From the NCBI GenBank assembly GCA_020912385.1, contig CP087216.1, positions 1,426,001 to 1,490,000 on the forward strand: a stretch of 64,000 nucleotides of DNA. The letters run 5' to 3'. The notes under the pieces are model-generated. The model was given only the letters and a program-made list of their open reading frames with translations. It searched no databases and was not told the origin of the DNA. Positions 32,152-43,732 of the stretch are shown here, one piece after another (position 1 is the stretch's first letter; each line of letters begins with the position of its first letter). The position numbers and the translations under genes are program-made. The DNA comes from Neofusicoccum parvum. Its lineage: Eukaryota; Ascomycota; Dothideomycetes; Botryosphaeriales; Botryosphaeriaceae.

Positions 32152-34056
32152 TCAACGGAGAATTTCTGGAAAGCCTACTTTCGAGTCCAACTTGGCTTGG
32201 CAAGCTACGACTATCGCTGGGGAGTGATGGCTCTTATCCCCGCATCGAGCAACCTGCTCTATGTTCAACCAGTATTCTGACATTTCGCCCGGGAAATCGG
32301 AATCTGACAGCCGCCCTGAGTCCTCAAAGTCTCTGATGAAACCCTCTTTCCAAGGAGCCGTGTGGATTGAACATGAGCTTGGCCTCTGGGCTGAGTATGG
32401 CGTTAAAACTTCCGTGCGCACGGGCACAGAGGGGTCCGGTCCAGGTCTTCCTCGGCGAGTAGACTGCGCAGTCGTTTCATTCGCAGGATCTGAATTCGCA
32501 CACCGTCTCTTTCGGCTCTGGTCTCCCCGAAACCGCTCCTCCGTCTCGTCAGTAGCCCTCTTTCTTGACGAGCCTACTCCATTATCCTCCGCTGCCGCGC
32601 GTTGCGCCTCTTGGTCTGCGAGGATTTTGTCTTTGACTTGTGTGATCAGTGTCACAATTTCCTGTGCCCACGGAGGTGTTTCCTGTGGATCTTTGTCCTC
32701 CGTTCCGGCGTGGTCTCCCGCCAGTCTTTGACTGAGCTCGGGCGGGTTCGTCTCCGGCGCAAATTCTCTGTTGAAACTTTAGCTTCAATGGGATGGACGC
32801 AAAGTCAACGGGAAAAGTACCTTTCCTGTCCCTGAGGAGAATGCTCCTGCCTCACACCATCTGGCGCGTCCCGCCTGAGAAGATCACGAATGATTCTCGT
32901 CGCTTTCCTTAAACGGCCAATGGTGTCCCTACCTTCCCTTTCAACGACTTGCAGCGCTTCTTCAATTCTTTCAACCCAGTCTCTCCGCCTCATAACCTCC
33001 CCAAGGAACTCTCCATCCTCATCATGAAGCGTCCAATCTATTTCTCGGGTTTCCCTGTCCTTGTACGGCCTCCCTTCGTAATTGAACGCATAAGGCGCCA
33101 ACTTCCACCTGTTCACCGCCCTGAACCTTCGCGCTTTGGCGATCAAATGGTAAAGCAATTTCAACTCTCGCGCATGCAGTCGTATCTCCTCCGGGTACTT
33201 TTCTTTGCGCTTCGACGGGTACAATGTAGGTCGATGGCTCGCTGGATGAGGTGACGGCCCGGCTCCTGTTTGGTCCTGCTCACTTGCGGCTGAACTCCCG
33301 ACGGACTGTTGCTCGTCGTCATCCCCCGGTACCCATTCCTCGCCGCTGGAATAATGCTCGTCGTTAATCATCCAGCCTTCGCCACCCTGGGAATACTCCT
33401 CGTCGATTATGCACCCTGAGTCACTGGACAGGTGCTCATAATCTCGTTCGTCGCCCCAGTAATCACCTATATTGTCGTCCTCATCATCAACCTGCTCCTC
33501 GCCTTCGTCTGCGGAGCTTGTCAAATCGATGTAGATCTATCAAGAAGATTAAAGTCAGCCTTTACGAATTTAACAGTTCTGAAGAGGGCCAGATTCTTTA
33601 AACCAGGCTTCTTACCCTATGTTGGACAACACGGTATGAACCTCCAATCGGCGTTTCAGCTTGCCTTTTCGCGGATCGGTAGCTCCCTTTCAGTGGAACG
33701 AGGCTCGAGCGAGAATTTTGGTTTTGTCCATGGCGACTGGGTGTAGGACAAACGGCAAGCAACCTCGCGGGAGGCGCACGGCCGGACTCCCCGGCCTGCG
33801 CAGCCGCTCTGCGCTGTGCAGCTGCGGAGCTTTCGGCCAGCTGGTATGGACTGGAACGGGGTTTTCGAGACCGTCGGTCGTAAGCAAGGGGCAAGCCAGG
33901 CGAGCTCGGGCATCCCAGGGCCGATGAGAAGGAGGTGTTCGAGGTGTAGGTTGTTTGTGAGTTGAAGCTGATTTGAGGAGATGACCGGAGATCATCAAGG
34001 ATTATGAGGTCTGGGCTGCGCGCTGCTGATCTGGAGGTCGGTGGACTGGAGTCCAT
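32152..34056 (-). CDS. Orphan gene C of the 32-39 kb tandem family
   Basis: Minus-strand exons 34056-33616, 33536-32821 and 32767-32152 give 590 residues. No known family was recognised. Support comes from two well-formed introns (79 nt with donor GTAAGA and a CTGAC branch site; 53 nt with donor GTACTT) that keep one frame through three exons. Exon 1 is Ser/Pro-rich. Exon 2 begins with an acidic Asp/Glu-rich stretch and then a domain at about residues 265-320: EIRLHARELKLLYHLIAKAR, then WKLAPYAFNYEGRPYKDRET. This resembles the APYCF-DGQP domain of the two genes to the right. Helical, charge-rich sequence follows to about residue 385 and again at the start of exon 3 (TLITQVKDKILADQEAQRAA). The start at 34056 has A at -3 and G at +4; an ATG 36 bp upstream is in frame. 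Confidence 0.55.
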
Positions 34057-35591
34057 GTTGAGGTTTGGGGAGTTCGGAACACCTGATAGCATCAAGAGGC
34101 TCAGCTGGAGGCTGAAGCGCACTTGGAGGTAAAGCCACGGGCAAAAACGCGAACACGTCGCGCTGTGCTGAAAATACAGCCACGCGTTTTTTTCGCGTCT
34201 GCTCTCTTGCAAGTGCGCGTTCAGGGCCAAGAGCGAGCATGTCCTACAGGCGGCCCTGCCCCCCTGACCTTCCTGCAGCGGAATCCTCTGCCGGGCGCGA
34301 GGCTGCAACGGTACCACGCATCTCAATCAATTTGGACTATCTCAGACGGGTCTGTGTTGCATGTCGGTCAAGAATTCCTCGCCGGGTTAACTCCGCGGGC
34401 TGGGGTGTGTGATCTTCGTTGAACTGGTTAACGGCATCTGCTGGAAGATATAAATCGTTCTCTTCCGTGCATTGCACTCGAACGGAAGGTGCTGTGCACG
34501 TAAATAATTTATCAATAGAACGTGTTGGGGGTGGTTGCATTGAAGGAGGAGAACTCGCGTCAATTATGACGACTGGACTTCCCAGTCTTTTGCCAGCCAC
34601 GAAGGCCCTGGAGAGAGGGGGCATCACCGCAATGGTGTGACAAGGATGTGTAAACTAGAATGAGAGAGTTGTAGACAATCTTTCGCACACGTAGGAGTAC
34701 GCCTTATTCTCGAGAAGCGTCCTCCTCAACTTGTAAAGTGATCTGCGGACGTGCAGACGCAATGTCAGAAGCCCCGTGCGGCTGGCTCGGGACAGGAGCA
34801 TACCGGCCTCTCTTACGGCCTAAGCGTCAGGCATCCCTTCCCGCTACCTAGAGCACTGTCTGTTCAAAATTGGAGAGGCTGGCACCTGCTGTCACATCTG
34901 TAAACTGCATATGCGGATGGACAAAGCTGCGCCGCGGATCTGGGATGCATGTCATTCACCTGGGCAGGCGAAATAATTTCGAAGCCAGCAGGCCCTCGTG
35001 GTACTTTCCATCAGGAATATAGGACAAGACAGTCATTCTGAAGTACTTACGGAAGACCTGTGTGGCTGCGCCCAGGCTGTTCAATATGCTTTGTGGGATT
35101 GAAGTGATGTGATCAGTCCGATCTCGGCTATGCACCTCAGTCACAGCCCCGGCAGCGCGGCACGGTCTCAAGAACCCCGGGCGACGCATGTTGCCGCCGC
35201 GGATGCGCTCATCAGGTACCGGTAGGAAATTTTGGGCCAATGATCCCAGCAATGTCGATCAACGGCTGGCGAGCGTGGCATCGTTTTCCCACAGACCCTC
35301 GTAGATAGCATGCAAGGACCTGGGCACAATTCGTACCATACAATCCATTTCCCACAAGCGCACTGCAACGAATGAAGATATAGGATTACATAGCGATCTG
35401 CATTAAGATAAGGAATTTTTATTGAGACCAGGCCCGCTAAGAAAATTTTCAATTTGGGACAAAACAAGAAACGCTATCAGAGAGCCTGGAGCCCTCACCA
35501 CGAATTCCACCTCTTCACACCCGAAATTCAGGCATTGGGAGGTCGAAGCTCTAGTGCTGATCTCTCCAGGTGCTTCGGGGCCTGCCGGACT
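34057..35591. other. Accessory-region spacer, no gene supported
   Basis: About 1.5 kb between orphan genes C and B. Open frames are below 100 codons, apart from the upstream extension of gene C's first exon. The sequence is moderately A+T-rich and no transposon end or repeat was identified. Confidence 0.45.
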
Positions 35592-36780
35592 CTACTTTGA
35601 GTGGCATCCGCACGCGCTGGTCTCCGCGAAAGCTTGTTTGAGCTCTCGCACCGCTTGCACGGCGCCACGAAGCTCCCTCCGTAGTCGACTTTCTATCTGT
35701 TCTTCCACACGAGTGTCCACTTCCTCGTCGATGCGCTTTTCTATGCTGACAATTTCGCGACGCAGGTGTAGAAAGTCCGCCCTCAGCGCTTGGATCTCAC
35801 GCGCCTGTTCCTCGTTGGACTCTCGCAGTATTCTCGTGATTGCGCTCTCGGTCGCTGGAAAGCGTCTGCCCTGATCCGTGACCGAGGCTCGTCCCTTCCA
35901 CTTCTTCGCGGTCGAGAACCTTTCGACAAGAACGTCAGCCAAACCTTTCAGGCAGTCATGTTCTGGGCTGGCTTCCTACCTCGCTGTCTCGCCTCTCACC
36001 TGACCTGACCAAGAAGTGTGGGGTCCTTCGTAGACAGTTCCCGGTCCCGACGATCCAGGATCCGCGTCGAGGTTGGCGTTCGCACCCGCAGACATGCTCT
36101 CAAGATGTCCCTCCACTTCCGCTTCCATGCGGTCAAATTTGCGCCGGTACTGCGCGTTCGGCTGCCCATCCTTCTTGAAGCAATACTTGTGGTTGTTGTT
36201 GTTGCGTGCCCGTGGCGGGGCATTCTTCCTCGATCTGAATGGCGGCACTGTCGACTGCCGCTCTCGTGCCGGATATCCCGTGTCGTGATAGTTCTCGGTG
36301 CGCCACGGTTTGCCCACCTGGGCCCTGCCGGCGGACGTGGAGGCGGTCCGGGGATGCTTTTTGGTCCAGCCCTTTGTGTTCTGCTACAGCGGCAACGTGT
36401 CAGCTAGAGATTTTCAAGCAACGGAACTACATGTCAAGGAACGGGGCTGCTACGGAGGTTGGAGCTGACGTTCTGCTTGGTGACGTGACCAAACTCGGCT
36501 CGTGTCCTGAAGAGGGCACTTGGTTTCCTGTAGAGCTCGGATTAGCACCACTCAGCGTCTTTGGCTCTACGAATTTCGTGATGGCGCCTGGCACCCCTGG
36601 CACCCATTGTGTAGCGGGGTTCGAAGTAGCATGCTTGCGCACATCTTTCGGTCCCGTCGTCGTCCATTGGCCCTTCGCTGGCTTGGTGACCTGCTTAGGC
36701 TTGGATTTCATAATCTTCGTGGGTCGACCGTTGCTCGATGGTGTTTCGGCTGGGTGCCCTGAGATCTTTGCCGGAGCCAT
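35592..36780 (-). CDS. Orphan gene B of the 32-39 kb tandem family, possibly impaired
   Basis: The proposed minus-strand exons are 36780-36454, 36380-36005 and 35944-35592 (351 residues). Exon 1 is a basic Lys/Pro/Ser/Thr-rich region. Exon 2 contains NNNNHKYCFKKDGQPNAQYR (about residues 170-189), matching APYCFRSSDGQPNAWFRG of gene A. Exon 3 is a long coiled coil (AREIQALRADFLHLRREIV, then RIDEEVDTRVEEQIESRLRR) ending in a Cys-containing tail. The exon 1-2 junction is uncertain. The best-looking intron (36381-36430, 50 nt, CTGAC branch) would throw the DGQPN domain out of frame. An in-frame join requires the poorer donor at 36453. The junction to exon 3 uses donor GTCAGG. The gene may be alternatively spliced, mis-modelled or decaying. 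Confidence 0.4.
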
Positions 36781-37676
36781 CGCTCGCGGGCGATAGCGTT
36801 GAGCTGATTGAGGGGAGTACTTGGCACTTCACACTCAGCGGAAGTCTTCTGTACAAGAAGGAGGAATGCCGGAAGTATCAGGATGAGTCCATGCTTTTCC
36901 AGTCTCGTTGATATGGGGGTCAGATCCTTTTCAATCGGAATTCCGGATAGACGCATGAATCACATTGATTTCCTTACGCACATCAGTATTGCCCATTTGT
37001 GTCTGGCTTGCATAAATGTACAGATCCTGGAAGATCCGCTTTTGTACATGCCACCCATGTGGAATTGCCTCATGTGATGTGTCGGCTTCCATGTCACTTG
37101 AATGGCATGATATGTCTCTGCCCTCGTCGAGTCAAATTCCTCCCGACACTCACTCCAGAATTATTTTCCGCTGTGAACATTCGATTGTTTCGTGTCGAAG
37201 GGCCAGGAACGTCAGATTTTTCACGGTAAATGTTCTTCGCCGGACTCGGTATGATGACTGGGGCCGGCTTTCGAGCAGTAGGGATGCATAGCGGATCAAA
37301 CGTGCATCCTGGTCGCGTGCCATGATTCCTTTTTCTGCACAAAATTATGATAGTGGGGTGACTTGATCTAGCCCTACAAAAGTGGGCGAGCCCGTGGAAC
37401 ATGACAGGATCGGTGGTTAAGCTTCTCTGGTCACAATTCGAATAGCCCCTCATCCATGCCAGCTGAATCCAGCCTCTCAGCCACTTCTACCCTGTCGTGG
37501 TCGGTCATATTCTGAGAATGATGTAGCCAGTGCACTGCAAATGTTGACATCTTATATTCACGCAGGGTGATCTTTCACGTTAATTTGAAACAGAAAATCA
37601 CTGAATATTATCTCAGTATCAGTGAAAGCGTCTTATCCAAACGAGCACACTCATAGGAGCGAACAGACCAATATCC
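36781..37676. other. Accessory-region spacer, no gene supported
   Basis: About 900 bp of A+T-richer sequence between orphan genes B and A, probably the promoter of B and 3' flank of A. No coding signal or repeat recognised. Confidence 0.45.
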
Positions 37677-38913
37677 TCAACGCCTCCTCTTAGACTTCTT
37701 AACACGACCTTGACCTTGGAAAAGTACGGAAGAACCCTCCGGGGTATTCGGGCATCCACCATACGATCTGCCACCTCCAGCAACCAACAACTTCCTCAAG
37801 TCTTTCAGCTCCCGTGTCAAAGTCTCGGTCACACCTTCAATCTGTTCACCAAGCGGATGTACTAGCCCATGGATTCGCTGCTGCTCTTCTCTCCAGGGAG
37901 CCATGTGCATTTGAATGCGTGCATCCACAGTGCGGTCTTGCCTCTCCGCGACTTGCTCAAGGGATTGTTTCATGGCTTCCTCCATGAATTGCACTCGTTT
38001 TTCAAGAACGCCAATGCGCCCCGTGTCTTCCGTAGGCTGCCTGCTCTTCCCTTTCCACGTTGAGAACTGGGTTGGTATAGTATCTAGAACCGGAAGACTG
38101 CGTGCGCCATTTAGTTAAAGTGGAAACTCAAGAACTGAAAGGTGTGAGTACCTATGTTGATCGCGGCGCATGATTGGGATTTGGGGCGTAGGAGGCCTAG
38201 ACGAAGCCGGAGTCATCGGTCGTTGTATAGTTGTCGTGGAAGGTTGGTGGTCTTGCGCCGTGGTATTGGTGGGTTTTTGCGTCCTTCTTGAATTGTGTCG
38301 AGCTTTGTAGGCATTGAATGCACCTCGGAACCACGCATTCGGCTGGCCGTCAGATGATCTAAAGCAGTACGGGGCCCTGCCACAGCGTTCCCTTTTTGTC
38401 AACTCTAAGCTCCAACGATAGAGGACGCCAATATCCTCCCGCTCATCAGGTGGATAGAGCCAGTCAAGTTGTTCTCTGCTGTAAATTCTGCCGAATCGTT
38501 TCGGCTCCAATTTTCCACCACATTTCTTGTCTTCTGTGTAAGGAGGCAAGTGAGGGTGCTGAAGAACGTCAACAGTCGTTAGCTTCTTGAACCGGGTGCA
38601 GGTAATTATTTGAAATGAGTGGAATCGATCTCACCATAGCGTTCTTGCGATTGTCGACAGGCTCGGACTGATCAGACGACGATCGCATGTCACACCCAGA
38701 TGAGCTTGTCTCACGGGCGCCGTCCTCAATCAATTCCAGCGTCTCGACGTCCCAATCAATGCCGTTTGCAGTTCTTGTAATCGAATCGCTGCTTTGAGGC
38801 TCATCTTTAAGAGGTATGTCTTTGCTTGAGGTGCTCGTTGAATCTGGCTGCGCTCTCCTTCTTCGGCTTAACCGTGCTTCGTACCTTCTGCCACGTTTAG
38901 AAGTTGTCGGCAT
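37677..38913 (-). CDS. Orphan gene A of the 32-39 kb tandem family
   Basis: Minus-strand exons 38913-38635, 38558-38152 and 38097-37677 give 368 residues. No named family was recognised. Both introns (76 and 54 nt) have good donors and acceptors and keep the frame. Exon 1 is basic then Ser/Asp-rich (RRYEARLSRRRRAQPDS; residues 1-93). Exon 2 carries the shared domain: EDIGVLYRWSLELTKRERCG then RAPYCFRSSDGQPNAWFRGA (about residues 134-173), followed by a Thr/Pro/Gln-rich linker. Exon 3 is a coiled coil (IGVLEKRVQFMEEAMKQSLE, then LGEQIEGVTETLTRELKDLR) and ends in a Lys/Arg cluster (RVKKSKRRR), a plausible nuclear signal. Domain order basic, DGQP domain, coiled coil suggests a nucleic-acid-associated oligomer, but this is inference only. 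Confidence 0.6.
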
Positions 38914-41721
38914 CGGGTATGGTTTGCCTCGAGTTGAAATTGGATGCTTGACGGGTCCTCGGCGCTGTGCTCGAAAGTTATTACAAGGTCAGATCTTAGC
39001 TAGGGCGCGCTTCTTAACCTACCCGGACCAAAAGGTTGTGCAGAGTCAATGGAACGGAGAGACGTTACAGACTTGGACGGGTAGTTTTAGCTTCGCCCGA
39101 ACGACAGCGTTATAGGGAGGCTGGTTGCGTCGCGTCCTAACGCGTGTGTTCCTGCAGGCGCGTGAGCCATGCCACGCTCGCCACCTGTTTTTTTTTTTTT
39201 TTGCTGTGCGGTATGTTTCTCCTAAAAATCAGATCACATATCCCTGAAGCTGCAGCAACGATGCATGGGTGGCACGAATGCTGCCCCCACATGTGTGTTG
39301 GGCGTTGCACTGATGTGCCCTACCAGCACAAATGATGGAGGTGGCTGAATCTGAAACTCAACAGCCTTTCCTACAGCTCTGGCCCAATCATGGCTATGAT
39401 TGGGGGAGTCTCGGTGTAGAGATTGAGGATCGAGGCACTGCACTACATAATGCAGGCTTGGTTGGGGTTTGTGCACGGTGTGGTTGGAATACCTGCTAGC
39501 CTCATGTATCGCATCTGGATGGGCTGTTATCAAGCAAAGGCGAGCGCATTTGGAATGCGGAGGGCGTAGAGGATGACAGATTCTTGGTGGGCGGCTTTGC
39601 GGTGCGATCTTTCGAAAGAAGGAAAGCTTCAGTTGTAGACCCTTGCAACAAGGTTTGGTGGCTTGCTATCTGGCGCACAAGGCCGAGGAGATGCTGGCAA
39701 GCGCGCGGAGGAAGAGAGCAAACGGACGGGACCCAACGGCGGTGATCGTCGTGGACCGGGCAGAGCGACGATAGCCGTTGCCGCACCTGTCTTGCCGGAG
39801 CGGTATGTGCGTGGGTGTTGGAGCAGTCGGCGGCGACACGAGGAAATTGGCTCCCGTCAAGGCGCGTCGCGTCAATACAGGCACGAATATAGGCTATCAT
39901 GCCACGTTTAAGGCGGTTGTGCGCGTTGTGCGCGGCCGGCAACCGGGTCTGGCGTGGCCAGCGCGGGGCCAGCAGCCGCCGTGCAACAGCTCCATGCCGC
40001 TTCCGACGCCCGCCTCGACCGCACCACGCGCCCTCCTGCCCGCTCGACGGCGAGCTGTCTGCGGTCGGGGGCGAGCGGCACGTGATGGGCGATCAGCGCC
40101 GGGTGGTGTTCTGCGCGCAATCCGGCGGCACGCAGGGCACCATGGCAAGCAGCCGCGGGAGGGTGTTGCCGGCGCCGGTACGGAGAGACGGCGATCGATG
40201 ACGATGCTGAGCCCGAGGGCATCGGGCGGGCGAGGGGCGACGGTGCTTGGGCGAAGCGGAGTCGAGGTTGGACGGGCGCGGGCGGCGCTGGACGACGGGG
40301 CCGGGGTGCTGGCGGGCGCCCTGCCTGCCGCCCTAGCTGCACCCTCGCTCGCCAAACAAACTTCAGCCGGGGCCCGCGCAACGTCAAGCAACAACCTTCG
40401 CCCGCCAGCCCAGCCTGGAGCCGCGCACGCCGGACCTGCCGACGCCTGGTGACTTGCGACATCCACGCGCTGCCATTACGAATGCCACGAGATAGGTCAA
40501 CGCCCCGTGCCGTGCCCAGGCGCCCAGTCCCAAGGCACAACACTGCCTCAGCCCTCCCAGTGCCACGTCCGCAGGTGCCTATCAGCCAGGTCTGCAGCCT
40601 GCCCTCGCCGACGCGAGCAGCCCTCGCATCCAGTTAGAGGCGCGAGTGCGCGCCGTCTGTTATCTGCCTTCCTTCCCCGATGCAGAAGCCCGGCCTGCGC
40701 TGTCGCCGCGACGCCGCTTTCAGCTCGTCCAAAAGCAATCCTCGCTGGCCACCCAATCTATCGGTTTCACCCCGGCGCCTTGAAATTTCCGGCTAATCCG
40801 ATGCGATGGCCGCGGTGCTGAGTGCTGAGATCCGAAGATTGGCGTGCGTGCTGCCAAGGCGGTAGATGAGTCGCCTCCTGCGTCTGCAGCTCCTCCACGA
40901 TGGCCATTGCGGTACGGGGATACCGGGTGAGCACACGGATCTGGAATATGTGCCGGACGCACTCGATATCTTCACCCTCCTATTGGTCTTGCCTAAGTCC
41001 GCCATGGGCCTCCAAGCCAGCCGGGGCCTGGAACCTTCCGCCCCCATCATCTAACGCGCTTGGCGGAGGAGCCAAGACTGCCCGACGGCGTGCGAGAGTC
41101 AGATTTCCAAGAAGACGGCGGACGCCATTCCTCTCCGCTCTGGGGTCCCCGCATTGTTGGCGAAAGCCCACCGCCCCGTTTTCTCAACATGTCCGGCTCC
41201 TCCACGAGCAGCGCGCCCCCCGTCTCGTGCCCACGCCCCTATGTTCCTCAAAACCGAAGGCGCATTAATGCTGTGCCGCCCTCTGAGCTTCCGCTGATGC
41301 GGCGCGGCAACCGTCGCACGCTCCATCGCCAAGCACACTACATTCCTGAATCCGGGATTCAGGAACTGCTGCATTGCCATGTGCTCCCCAAACTGCGCCA
41401 GGAATGTCCCGTCCGATGCCGCCGCATCTAATAAGCCTTCAGCGAAGCAATTATCCGTGACGAATCCACCTCTCATCCAGTGATATAATCCATTGATCCG
41501 GACTGTGCTCCCCTTACTCGGTCGCCTAAGTTGGACAGGGTTCGTGACCGTTGCACAGTGCCGATAGGCGGAACACGTTCCCACTGATTGCTAGTTGCGG
41601 ACCAAGACATAAAAGCAGCCGCATCTCCCCCCCACTCTGCATCAGCCCTGGTCCCCGCCGCTGCTCGCTCCTGCACAGACACTGTCTCTTTGCTTACAGT
41701 GACTTGAACCATCCTTCGACC
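38914..41721. other. Gene-poor stretch: right part of accessory region and permease promoter
   Basis: About 2.8 kb without a supported gene. It includes a run of 16 T at 39188-39203 and a very G+C-rich segment at 39.9-40.7 kb, whose long overlapping frames on both strands are compositional artefacts. The last 1 kb is probably the promoter and leader of the second Dal5-type permease. Confidence 0.45.
39188..39203. repeat. Poly-T run
   Basis: Sixteen consecutive T residues in noncoding DNA about 275 bp upstream of orphan gene A. It could be a poly-dA:dT promoter element or the poly-A remnant of a retroposed sequence; nothing recognisable adjoins it. Confidence 0.8.
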
Positions 41722-43732
41722 ATGGCCATAGACCCGGTCACCTCAGACCAGTCGGTCTCCAGCAACAGCATCATCCAAGAGAAGGGCTCTGAGGACAGGA
41801 TCGAAAATGTCGATGATTCCCGTCGTGACGTTGGCTTCGATGTCAAGGGCACAAAGCGCCTCTTGAGGAAGATGGATGTCCGCCTCATTCCATTCCTTGC
41901 ACTGCTCTACCTGTACGTTTCGCAAAGCCCATGCAATTCCTCCCGAGCGGAAGTGACTAACTCCAGTCACGAACAGTCTGAGTTTCCTCGATCGTAAGTG
42001 ACGCCGTCATGTTGACAGCTAGTCGCGTTACGTGAGGACTCAAAAACTGATTGTCAACGTTAGGAACGAATATTGGCAATGCACGTCTTGCAGGCCTGGA
42101 AACTGACCTGGGTATGAACGGTCTGGACTACAACGTACGCAAAATCTTCAGCCCTCCTCGTGCGTTTTCTGACAATGTCTTCTAGAATGCGCTCGCTATA
42201 TTCTTCCCTTTCTACGTCGCAGCCGAGGTCCCGTCGAACATGATGATGAAACGCACGCGACCGGCTCTTTGGATTCCTATCATTATGGTTGCGTGGGGTG
42301 TGTGCACTACGCTGATGGGTCTCGTTGAGAGCTACGTTGGTCTGATGGTTGCTCGCGCCGCGCTTGGTCTCGCCGAAGGTGGCCTCTTCCCTGGTGTTAC
42401 TTTTTAGTGAGCACTTCTCTTAGCCTACCGTCATGTAACCACACTGACCATTTATAGCATCACCATGTGGTACCGCAGGCATGAGTGTGGCCTACGTATG
42501 GCTGTTTTCTTCTCTGCAGCAACCGCCGCAGGTGCTTTTGGCGGTCTGCTTGCTCGCGGTATCGCGGAGATGGACGGTGTCGGTGGCAGGGCAGGATGGG
42601 CGTGGATCTTCATCCTGGAAGGTCTCCTTACCTTTGGAATTGGTACGCACCCTCAGCGCTTCTGTTGCGTAATCCATGGCGATACTGACGTGAATGTACT
42701 ACAGCTATTATGGCCTTTTTCGTCATGCACGACTACCCAGAAACGGCGAAATTCCTGGACGAAGATGAGAAGCGTGAAGTATCGAGACGCCTGAAGCTGG
42801 ATCGCAGCTCTCTTGCGGACGAGTTTGATATGAAGTTTTTCTATCACGCCCTCCAAGATTGGAAGATATGGGTGCACATGTTCATCACGATTGGCGTCTA
42901 TACGCCGCTCTACTCCATCTCCTTGTTCATGCCCACGATTGTCAGAGGGTTGGGTTACACCGACAATGTAGCACAGCTGATGACGGTACGTACCGAGTCC
43001 CACCCTTTCGTAACGGTTTCTAGGCTGTCGGGACACCCGAAACCGGCACTGCCTTCATCCGAAAGCAGCTAACAGAGATAAGGTTCCCCCTTACGTCGTC
43101 GCCTGTGTCTTCTGTATCGGAGGTGGCTTCCTGGCAGACAGATTGCAAACAAGAGGCGTCTTCATGATTGGCTTCAATATTGTAGCGTAAGTCGCACAAA
43201 CTCACCCTTAGTTCCTGACCTTGCCCCTTGCTGTTGTTCTATTCCCCTTCACTCACGTTCCGGCGGACTTGACCGAAACAAGCTAACACAAATCTCCAGC
43301 CTGATCGGATTCATCATGCTCATCGCCAGCGAGAGCAACGCCGTCAAGTACGCCGGCGTGTTCTTCGCCGCGTCCGGCATCTACCCGAACGTGCCGCAGG
43401 GCGTTGCGTGGAATGGCAACAACATTGGCGGATCGACGAAGCGCGGTATCGGCATCGCCATGCATGTCGGCTTTGGCAACCTGGGCGGCACCGTCGCGGC
43501 CTACATCTACCGCGCGAAGGATGGGCCGCACTACCGCACCGGCCACGGCACGCTAATCGGCTTCCTCGTGATGAGCACCATCCTCAGCACCTGCATGACC
43601 TTATACCTGCGCCGTGAGAACGCGCGCCGCGATCAGAAGAACCCGAAGAGACCTGAGGACTATACCGAGGATGAGAAGACGGCCGAGCGGGAGAGGGGTG
43701 ACAACGCTACCTTCTTCAGGTATACGGTTTGA
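41722..43732 (+). CDS. Second Dal5/Tna1-type MFS permease
   Basis: Eight exons: 41722-41912, 41977-41993, 42064-42134, 42186-42406, 42458-42642, 42705-42985, 43083-43186 and 43300-43732, giving 500 residues. Exon 2 is only 17 nt but is needed to rebuild LYLLSFLDRTNIGNARLAGL, the TM1 signature of the anion:cation symporter family. Other blocks are ETDLGMNGLDYNNALAIFF, ARAALGLAEGGLFPGVTFYI, TAAGAFGGLLARGIAEMDG and GNNIGGSTKRGIGIAMHVGF. The protein is clearly related to the permease at 3.9 kb but has a different intron pattern and diverged loops, so it is not a recent duplicate. Transport of a carboxylate or amide is expected; the substrate is unknown. It is intact, with about 12 membrane segments. 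Confidence 0.93.

Noticed and set aside
34500..35500. Possible transposon remnant between orphan genes C and B
   Set aside because: Looked for terminal inverted repeats, transposase-like or reverse-transcriptase motifs and poly-A tails; none could be identified by eye.
35996..36223. Alternative reading frame of orphan gene B exon 2
   Set aside because: It would fit the best-looking intron, but it lacks the DGQPN motif shared with gene A and cannot be joined to the coiled-coil exon in frame. Kept as a finding, not as a gene.
39897..40543. Overlapping frames of about 190-225 codons on both strands
   Set aside because: Extreme G+C content explains the lack of stops; none has motifs or a plausible start.
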